Source: an uncultured Porphyromonas sp.
GTDB taxonomy: Bacteria; Bacteroidota; Bacteroidia; Bacteroidales; Porphyromonadaceae
Assembly (NCBI GenBank): GCA_947253195.1
Contig: CAMXXM010000091.1
Span: 1 to 5,994, forward strand
DNA length: 5,994 bases
Direction: 5' to 3'
A program made the position numbers and the translations under genes. The notes beneath the pieces were generated by a model that was given only the letters and a program-made list of their open reading frames with translations, was not told the origin of the DNA and did no database searches. The number at the start of each line of letters is the position of its first letter. Position 1 is the first letter of the stretch. Of this stretch, positions 1-4,489 are shown one piece after another.

Positions 1-234
1 GCCTATCCCCAGTGCCCCAAGTGTGGCGATGCTCATCAGGAAGTCCTCGTCCAGCAGCTCCCCCTCCGCTATTCCCTCCGCCGCCTCCCACAGCGTGTCG
101 TACCCAACGATGAGGTAGGGGACGAGGTAGATGAGGAGCAGCTGCCAGAGAGGCAGAGCCACATTGTGCTCAATGACAATGGCCACCGCCAGGAGTATGG
201 CGGCAGCGATAATGCGTGCTAATTTTTTATTCAT
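1..234 (-). CDS. Heavy-metal-translocating P1B-type ATPase, N-terminal part (cut by left window edge)
   Basis: Only the first 78 residues are present; the gene continues beyond base 1. The start ATG is at 232-234. After a short basic start (MNKK) come two hydrophobic segments, about residues 6-23 and 29-48, typical of the first membrane hairpin of P1B ATPases. Next is an acidic stretch, then EDFLMSIATLGALGIG at residues 63-78. That stretch matches the conserved region opening the third membrane helix of Cd/Zn/Pb exporters (compare FxxxxLMxIATxGAxxIGE). There is no N-terminal heavy-metal-associated domain with a CxxC motif, so this is a short-N-terminus form. The family exports soft divalent or monovalent metals across the inner membrane using ATP. 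The metal-site motif (CPC or a variant) and the DKTGT phosphorylation site lie outside the window, so specificity cannot be read. The gene is separated from radC by 82 bases and has its own promoter-like element, so it is probably a separate transcription unit. Confidence 0.82.
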   Translation of the reverse strand, partial: MNKKLARIIAAAILLAVAIVIEHNVALPLWQLLLIYLVPYLIVGYDTLWEAAEGIAEGELLDEDFLMSIATLGALGIG

Positions 235-263
235 AATAGGTACTCATACGCTTACTTATGATG

Positions 264-300
264 CAAAGGTAGGAGTCCTTTCTCGCAACCTGATTGCAAA
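264..300 (-). promoter_or_regulatory. Bacteroidetes-type promoter for the P-type ATPase gene
   Basis: On the minus strand TACCTTTG (264-271) is an exact match to the Bacteroidetes -7 element TAnnTTTG. A TTTG (297-300) lies upstream as a possible -33 element, but the spacer is 25 bases against the usual 19-21, so the -33 half is doubtful. The predicted transcript start, a few bases past the -7 element, would give a leader of roughly 25 bases before the ATG at 234. Confidence 0.5.
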
Positions 301-310
301 GGTCGAGAGA

Positions 311-337
311 GACCGGCTACCTGCCCGTCAGCCGGTC
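311..337 (-). terminator. Hairpin over the radC stop codon, possible terminator
   Basis: GACCGGCT (311-318) and AGCCGGTC (330-337) form a perfect 8-bp inverted repeat around an 11-base loop. The stem includes the radC TAG stop (317-319). On the minus strand it is followed by TCTCTCGACCTTTGC, which is pyrimidine-rich but not a true T tract. The position between radC and an element that could drive the next gene suits a terminator, but the weak tail keeps this tentative. Confidence 0.4.
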
Positions 338-1195
338 GTGATCGAAGTAGCTGTAGTAGCCTCTGTCGGTATAGATGAGGTGGTCGAGCAGCGTCACTCC
401 CACCACGCGGCACGCCTCGTAGAGTCGCCAAGTGAAGCTGTCGTCGTCGGTGCTTGGGGTGAGCGACCCTCCCGGGTGATTATGGACCACGGCGATACCG
501 AGCGACCGGTGCCGCAGTGCCTCTCGGAGGATCACCCGCACGTCGGCCGAGGTCTCCTGATACCCACCGGCAGAGATCACCCGGCGGATAGGCGTCGAGA
601 GCCTCAGCCTCGTCTCCTCCTCTGCCACAGCTCGGCTGTCGGTCTCGGCTCGCTGCTTTCGCTCGATCCGCACCTCATCGTCACCGAGCAACTCGCTTCG
701 GCTAAGGATCCGGTTGCTGTGGATCACCATATTCTGACTATTGAAGCAGAGGAGCCACATCTGCTCCTCCGAGAGACCGGTCAGCCGGTCGGCTATGTAG
801 TCGTAGATCTTGAGGCTGTTGCTCGCCTGCGTCATATCTGCGCCGTACTTGGGGTCGCAGAGTCCTCTGGTCGCGCGCATACCCAGCTCCATGGCGGCGG
901 CGATGGTGACCAGCTTCACGTCGCCCATGCCATGGATGGAGGGGTATATATTGTCTATAAAGTCTTTGTAAAGGAGGTCGAGGTGACCGAGGTACTCGGC
1001 TAAGAGTGACTTCGCCAGCTCTATCGCGCTCTGCTTACTGGTCCCTCCGCGGATCAGTATTGCCAGGAGCTCAGCGTCAGAGAGCTCGCGCACACCATCC
1101 CTCAAGCCCCTCTCTCGGGGACGATCCTCGAGAGGTATCCCGTGGATCCCCGACTTGCCCTCTCGGCTCTTCTTCTTGTCTGTCGCCTTACTCAC
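317..1195 (-). CDS. radC: RadC family JAMM/MPN-domain protein with a charged insertion
   Basis: The protein has 292 residues, longer than the roughly 220-230 usual for RadC. The N-terminal UPF0758 region is clear: LSDAELLAILIRGGTS at residues 38-53, then a helix-hairpin-helix (HGMGDVKLVTIAAAMELG, residues 88-105). The C-terminal JAMM metalloprotease-like motif HNHPGGSLTPSTDD (238-251) keeps the zinc-ligand pattern HxH-x7-Sxx-D (H238, H240, S248, D251), followed by LLDHLIYTDRGYYSY. Between the FNSQNMVIHSNR strand (151-162) and RRVISAGG (204-211) there are about 40 extra, highly charged residues not expected in the family. The start is GTG at 1193-1195, overlapping the manC stop as GTGA; no ATG lies in frame before the conserved region, so this start is likely and translation is probably coupled to manC. 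RadC proteins are called DNA repair proteins for historical reasons, but their biochemical role is not settled. Confidence 0.9.
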   Translation of the reverse strand: MSKATDKKKSREGKSGIHGIPLEDRPRERGLRDGVRELSDAELLAILIRGGTSKQSAIELAKSLLAEYLGHLDLLYKDFIDNIYPSIHGMGDVKLVTIAAAMELGMRATRGLCDPKYGADMTQASNSLKIYDYIADRLTGLSEEQMWLLCFNSQNMVIHSNRILSRSELLGDDEVRIERKQRAETDSRAVAEEETRLRLSTPIRRVISAGGYQETSADVRVILREALRHRSLGIAVVHNHPGGSLTPSTDDDSFTWRLYEACRVVGVTLLDHLIYTDRGYYSYFDHDRLTGR

Positions 1196-2310
1196 TCGAC
1201 AAACTTTCGGGCTATGCTCCCCGCATCAAATAGCAGCTGCTTGATCTTGTCGAGATCGTTGATCTTGCAGACCAGCAGCACATCCTTATGGTCGATCACC
1301 ACGACATCCTCCATCCCCTCGAGGGCGATCAGTCGATCGGGATCCTCGGAGACGACGAGGGTATTGCGGCAGGAGTTGCAGATCTTTGGCCCCTTCCCCA
1401 GTACCGCATTGCCCTGCTCATCCTTGTCCGCCATCGAGTGGATCGCCGACCAAGTGCCGAGGTCGACCCATCCGGCATCGGAGAGCAGCATCGTGACATG
1501 CTCAGCCTTCTCCATCACAGCGTAGTCAAAGGAGATATTGGGGCTGTAGGGTAGGACCGCACTTACGAAGCTCTCCTCCTCGGTCGTCCCCCACACCTCA
1601 TCGCGGGCATAGAGTCTCTCCGTAAGCTCCGGGAGGTGGGTCTTGAGCTCGGTGATGAAGGTGTCAGCACGGGCGATGAAGAGACCCGAATTCCAGAAAA
1701 ATTCCCCGCTGTCCATCAGCACCTGTGCCATCTCGGCATTGGGCTTCTCCGTAAAGGTCTTCACCTCATACGGCTGAGCTCCAGTACCCTCAGTCTGCTT
1801 CTCGTCACAGCTGACCGCCTGGATGTATCCGTAATTGGTCTCGGGGTAGGTGGGGCGGATGCCTATGGTGACGATCTCGCCCGCCTTCTCTGCCAGGCGG
1901 CAGCCATCGGCCACCAGCTCGACAAACTCCTCCGGGGCGACGATTAAGTGGTCACATGGTGCCACGGTCACCACCGCCTCGGGGTCGAGGGCGTAGATGT
2001 GGCGGACTGCGTAGGCGATCGCCGGTGCGGTATTGCGGTGGGTCGGCTCGAGGAGAAGGCACTCCTCCGGCAGCTCCGGCAACTGCTCACTCAGCTGGGT
2101 GCGGTAGTCCACGTTGCTCACCACGAGAAGGCGCTCCTTGGCGAAGTGCTTGAGGTATCTATGGTAGGATAGCTGGAGGAGGCTCTTGCCGGTGTCGAGG
2201 AAGTCGATGAATTGCTTCGGGTGACTCTCCCGGCTGTAGGGCCAGAAACGACTGCCCGTGCCACCGGCAAGGATCACACAGTACTGATGATGTGTAGGGT
2301 CAAGGACCAT
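1192..2310 (-). CDS. manC: Mannose-1-phosphate guanylyltransferase (GDP-mannose pyrophosphorylase)
   Basis: This cytoplasmic enzyme makes GDP-mannose from GTP and mannose-1-phosphate, supplying mannose and derived sugars such as fucose for surface polysaccharides and glycoproteins. The 372-residue protein has the nucleotidyltransferase signature ILAGGTGSRFWPYSR (13-27) followed by PKQF (31-34). It also has EPTHRNTAPAIA (88-99), the metal-binding APCDH (117-121), PETNYGYI (156-163), FTEKP (186-190), FFWNSGLF (204-211), SFDYAVMEKA (260-269) and GWVDLGTW (280-287). All mark the GMP family. The length fits the single-domain form; there is no C-terminal phosphomannose isomerase (cupin) domain, so isomerisation must be done elsewhere. 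Position 119 is cysteine where serine or alanine is commoner; this is probably harmless. The ATG at 2308-2310 lies 11 codons before the conserved strand, as expected. The gene follows a 92-base gap with a -7 element and overlaps radC by 4 bases, so the two probably share a transcript. Confidence 0.94.
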   Translation of the reverse strand: MVLDPTHHQYCVILAGGTGSRFWPYSRESHPKQFIDFLDTGKSLLQLSYHRYLKHFAKERLLVVSNVDYRTQLSEQLPELPEECLLLEPTHRNTAPAIAYAVRHIYALDPEAVVTVAPCDHLIVAPEEFVELVADGCRLAEKAGEIVTIGIRPTYPETNYGYIQAVSCDEKQTEGTGAQPYEVKTFTEKPNAEMAQVLMDSGEFFWNSGLFIARADTFITELKTHLPELTERLYARDEVWGTTEEESFVSAVLPYSPNISFDYAVMEKAEHVTMLLSDAGWVDLGTWSAIHSMADKDEQGNAVLGKGPKICNSCRNTLVVSEDPDRLIALEGMEDVVVIDHKDVLLVCKINDLDKIKQLLFDAGSIARKFVE

Positions 2311-2363
2311 AAGGGAAGAAGCTTATAGTATTAGAGGAAGTTTGTCCACCTCTTTGAGTGGCA

Positions 2364-2371
2364 CAAAGGTA
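2364..2371 (-). promoter_or_regulatory. Bacteroidetes -7 element upstream of manC-radC
   Basis: TACCTTTG on the minus strand is an exact match to TAnnTTTG and lies in the 92-base gap between the FHA gene and manC. No TTTG is found 19-21 bases upstream, so the -33 half is missing or degenerate. A start just downstream would give a leader of about 45-50 bases before the manC ATG. It suggests manC-radC is transcribed at least partly independently of the FHA unit. Confidence 0.45.
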
Positions 2372-2402
2372 CCTAAATTCCGTCAAGCGGAGCGTCGCCC
2401 TG

Positions 2403-2912
2403 TCACTCCCCGACAGAGACGATCACGGAGGTATGTCCCATCGTGATCACGTCCCCATCCTCCAAGTGGCGTCGCTCTTCCGGCTGCAGCGGCTCCCCAT
2501 TGACATAGGTCCCCTTGCTGCTCCCGGCATCCCGCACAGTCAAGTTTCCCCTCTTGTCGTGGGAGAAAATGGCGTGGCGCCGATCGAGGTCGGCATCGTG
2601 CGTCGGTAGCTGGAGGTCGATGTCGGAGTCGGTCTGGAAGCGCCCAAAGGAGCGCTCACAGCCACGGGGAAGGGCGAACTTTCGCTCATCGGAGAGCTGA
2701 CTGTCCACCACCTCGATGTAGCAGCTGCCTGGCTCCTCGAGCGAGATCGAGAGCATCTCCGGAGTCTGCTGCATGAGGCGAAGGGTCTCGCTGCGGAAGA
2801 CAAGGAAAGGGTGGCGACAGAGAGGGCAGACCTCCCGTACCCCATCCTTTATGGTGGAGGCAGGGCAGGTGACATTGATCTCTCGACTACAGTAAGGACA
2901 CTTCGCTTTCAT
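2403..2912 (-). CDS. Zinc-ribbon plus FHA-domain protein
   Basis: This 169-residue cytoplasmic protein has two parts. Residues 1-40 form a likely zinc ribbon with paired cysteines CPYC (5-8) and CPLC (29-32). Residues about 85-166 form an FHA domain: the first-strand GR (90-91), DRRHAIF (110-116), LTVRDAGSSKGTYVNG (124-139) and LEDGDVITMG (150-159). FHA domains bind phosphothreonine peptides. Here the arginine, histidine and GTYVNG loop are kept, but the serine of the usual SRxH motif is aspartate (D110), which may weaken or abolish phosphate binding. There is no signal peptide and no membrane segment. The ATG (2910-2912) overlaps the stop of the upstream nuclease-like gene as ATGA, so the two are probably translationally coupled. 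No Ser/Thr kinase or phosphatase is visible in the window, so the binding partner is unknown; the neighbouring paralogues are the obvious candidates by context. Confidence 0.85.
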   Translation of the reverse strand: MKAKCPYCSREINVTCPASTIKDGVREVCPLCRHPFLVFRSETLRLMQQTPEMLSISLEEPGSCYIEVVDSQLSDERKFALPRGCERSFGRFQTDSDIDLQLPTHDADLDRRHAIFSHDKRGNLTVRDAGSSKGTYVNGEPLQPEERRHLEDGDVITMGHTSVIVSVGE

Positions 2913-3589
2913 AATTCTCCTCTCTCTAAGTAATTACTGATCCACTCGGCCCACTCATACTGCTCCGCCTCTATCGCCTGATGCAGCAGGTCTCTCGCAT
3001 GCGCCTCGCTGATCGTGTCGAAGGAGGCGACCAGCCGATCAGCCTCATAGTCCTCCGGCATCCGTCCCTGCCTTAGGTGATGACTGAGGAGCTCATACTC
3101 AGCCTCCGGGGAGAGCCGACGCATCGTCCCCTCCCACTCCTGCTCATTTTGCCGGTGAGAGGGGCTAAGGAGCTGCTCCTCGATCAGTAACGGTAGGCTA
3201 TTGAACGTTGCGTGGAGTACCCCCTCGGACACCTGCACGTCAAAGGAGATGTCGCCCTCCTCAGTCACCGCCTTTACCTCCGCACGTGGATGCCCTCCCT
3301 CCCCGTCGCCCCGGATCACTATGCGGCTGACGTGGTAGCCCACAGCATCCTGTATATTACGGAAAAAGGAGTCAGCGCTCCGTATCCGGTCCTTGCCCGA
3401 CAGATAGAGACGGATGATGCCGGTACACTCCGAGTCAAGCGAGGGGGGTATCGGCAGTAAATACTCCCGCCGGGGACCCTCATCCACAGTCTTAAGCACC
3501 AGACGCAAGTCCGACTCGCTGCCGGGCACCCTTCCCATTTCCAGCCCGCTGAAGGCTATCTGTACGATCTTTGTGCTCCTCTCACTCAT
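2909..3589 (-). CDS. Bifunctional-nuclease-like (DUF151-like) protein with UVR-like C-terminus, second paralogue
   Basis: The chosen start is the ATG at 3587-3589 (MSERSTKIVQ), giving 226 residues. An in-frame ATG 21 codons further upstream lies inside the preceding gene and would add an unconserved tail. Residues 6-141 resemble the DUF151 fold in order: an opening strand (KIVQIAFSGLEMG), LLPIPPS (44-50) where the family has LPIxIG, a helical stretch (IRSADSFFRNIQDAVG, 69-84), VSRIVIRG (87-94), RAEVKAV (102-108), then VSEGVLHATF and LPLLIEEQLL (120-141), matching the family's PSDAIxLA...PIxVxxxLL. The THDL signature and the Asp of SDAI are changed, so nuclease activity is doubtful. Residues about 200-222 (LLHQAIEAEQYEWAEWI) resemble a UVR helix pair. 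The gene overlaps the upstream paralogue by 8 bases and the FHA gene by 4. The assignment is remote homology judged by eye; the paralogy with the next gene is firmer. Confidence 0.62.
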   Translation of the reverse strand: MSERSTKIVQIAFSGLEMGRVPGSESDLRLVLKTVDEGPRREYLLPIPPSLDSECTGIIRLYLSGKDRIRSADSFFRNIQDAVGYHVSRIVIRGDGEGGHPRAEVKAVTEEGDISFDVQVSEGVLHATFNSLPLLIEEQLLSPSHRQNEQEWEGTMRRLSPEAEYELLSHHLRQGRMPEDYEADRLVASFDTISEAHARDLLHQAIEAEQYEWAEWISNYLERGEL

Positions 3590-4322
3590 GGTCTGTCGTC
3601 GTATCGGATGGATGAGTGCTCTCCAGCCCCTGCAGATAGGAGGCCCACTCATAGTTCTCTGTCTCTACGGCGATCTCTCCCAGCTCCTCCCACTGTCGAG
3701 GGAGCATCACCTGCACATTATTCCTCATCTCCTCGTCCATCTCCTCGGGCTTACTCCCGGAGCGGATAAAGTCGGTGATCCTCTCGTAGGGGGGCTTCTC
3801 CCGCTCCGTCCGGATCGTCGGCATCTCTGTCGGGTCGGAAATGAAGTGGAAGGATACCTGCGAGCCAATGCTCAGCAGGATGTCTCGGTCCACATAGATC
3901 GGCACCCCCTGCAAGACTGCGTGGATCAGCGCATCCACCATAGGGACGGAGAAGCTCTTCGTCAGACCCTCCCGATCCCTCAGCGTCGCCATCGTGGTGA
4001 GGTGATCCCCCTCCGATGTGACCCTGAGGGAGAGCAGTCTCGTACCGGAGGAGACAAGGTACGACCTGAGTAGGCTCTCAGGCTCGGGTCCACGGTGCAG
4101 TGCACTTACCAGACGAGGGAAGTAAAGCTGCCCCAAGGGCGGCTGAAGGGGTACCGGGAATAGCTGCTCGGTCACCTCTCGGATCGGCTTGCCCGTCTCG
4201 CTCTCCGGGATCAGCAGCATCACGAGGATGGACGGATTGGCACTCAGATTGCCCATCCCGCCGATCGTCATCTGCAGATACTGTTTTGCCGAAACCTTAT
4301 CGTCTATGCTAGTTTCCTCCAT
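3582..4322 (-). CDS. Bifunctional-nuclease-like (DUF151-like) protein with UVR-like C-terminus, first paralogue
   Basis: This is a 246-residue protein and the first gene of the three-gene unit. Residues 13-155 follow the DUF151 pattern: QYLQMTIGGMGN (14-25), LFPVPLQPPLGQL (54-66) for the LPIxIGxxEA strand, GPEPESLLRSYLVSSG (78-93) where the family has RPLTHDLxxxxLxxxG, LLSLRVTS (96-103), and FSVPMVDALIHAVLQGVPIYV (124-144), which is very close to the family's RPSDAIALA...APIYV. The His-Asp of THD is absent, so catalysis is doubtful. The C-terminal part (about 179-235) parallels the second paralogue: YE...IRSGSKPEE, then LGEIAVETENYEWASYL (214-230), a UVR-like motif sharing YEWA. The tail is hydrophilic (HPSDTTTDHE). 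The start ATG is 13-14 bases after an exact -7 element, and no earlier in-frame start is needed. DUF151 proteins in Bacteroidetes often carry a UVR motif, which supports the call. The function is unknown. Confidence 0.66.
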   Translation of the reverse strand: MEETSIDDKVSAKQYLQMTIGGMGNLSANPSILVMLLIPESETGKPIREVTEQLFPVPLQPPLGQLYFPRLVSALHRGPEPESLLRSYLVSSGTRLLSLRVTSEGDHLTTMATLRDREGLTKSFSVPMVDALIHAVLQGVPIYVDRDILLSIGSQVSFHFISDPTEMPTIRTEREKPPYERITDFIRSGSKPEEMDEEMRNNVQVMLPRQWEELGEIAVETENYEWASYLQGLESTHPSDTTTDHE

Positions 4323-4341
4323 ATTGTCTCTTTCTTACACT

Positions 4342-4349
4342 CAAATCTA
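4342..4349 (-). promoter_or_regulatory. Bacteroidetes -7 element for the DUF151-like/FHA unit
   Basis: TAGATTTG on the minus strand is an exact TAnnTTTG match, 19 bases before the ATG at 4322. No TTTG lies at the usual -33 distance; one lies only 12 bases upstream. The predicted transcript would have a very short leader (about 10-15 bases) containing the purine-rich AAGAAAGAG, which might serve as a weak ribosome site. Confidence 0.5.
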
Positions 4350-4428
4350 CCAAGAACACCGCAAATACCCTGCCATCTCTCCGCTCCGTTGCTGTGTGAG
4401 ACCCGGTGTGCCGGCGGCTCAGGGTCAA

Positions 4429-4469
4429 GGAAAGCGTCCCGGGTAGCCGTGGCACCCGGGACGCTTTCC
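4429..4469 (-). terminator. Strong hairpin after the alkaline phosphatase gene, probable terminator
   Basis: GGAAAGCGTCCCGGGT (4429-4444) and ACCCGGGACGCTTTCC (4454-4469) form a perfect 16-bp inverted repeat with a 9-base loop. It begins 20 bases past the phosphatase stop codon. Neither side has a convincing T tract: the minus strand continues TTGACCC and the plus strand CATTTCTCATC. Position and stem strength make termination or 3'-end protection of the phosphatase transcript the likeliest role. Confidence 0.72.
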
Positions 4470-4489
4470 CATTTCTCATCCTCCTCTCG

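Noticed and set aside
771..790. Short repeat within radC resembling the sequence at the radC stop (shared TCAGCCGGTC)
   Set aside because: Both copies encode the same peptide, DRLTG; two short matches in one GC-rich gene are plausibly chance.
131..1003. Plus-strand open frame of 290 codons across the ATPase-radC junction
   Set aside because: It is antisense to two well-supported genes and the intergenic promoter region; its composition (many His, Val, Arg) is what reverse-complement reading of these genes gives.
2346..2361. CCAC...GTGG pairing in the manC leader as a regulatory hairpin
   Set aside because: A 4-bp stem with an 8-base loop is too weak to call.
3590..3652. N-terminal extension of 21 codons on the second DUF151-like gene
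   Set aside because: It lies within the upstream coding region and reads as unconserved sequence; the ATG at 3587-3589 gives an 8-base overlap and an N-terminus that aligns with the paralogue.
4397..4426. Small inverted repeats (CCGG-TGTG-CCGG; GACCC...GGGTC) next to the strong hairpin
   Set aside because: The stems are only 4-5 bp and mutually exclusive in GC-rich sequence, so they do not support a riboswitch or second terminator.
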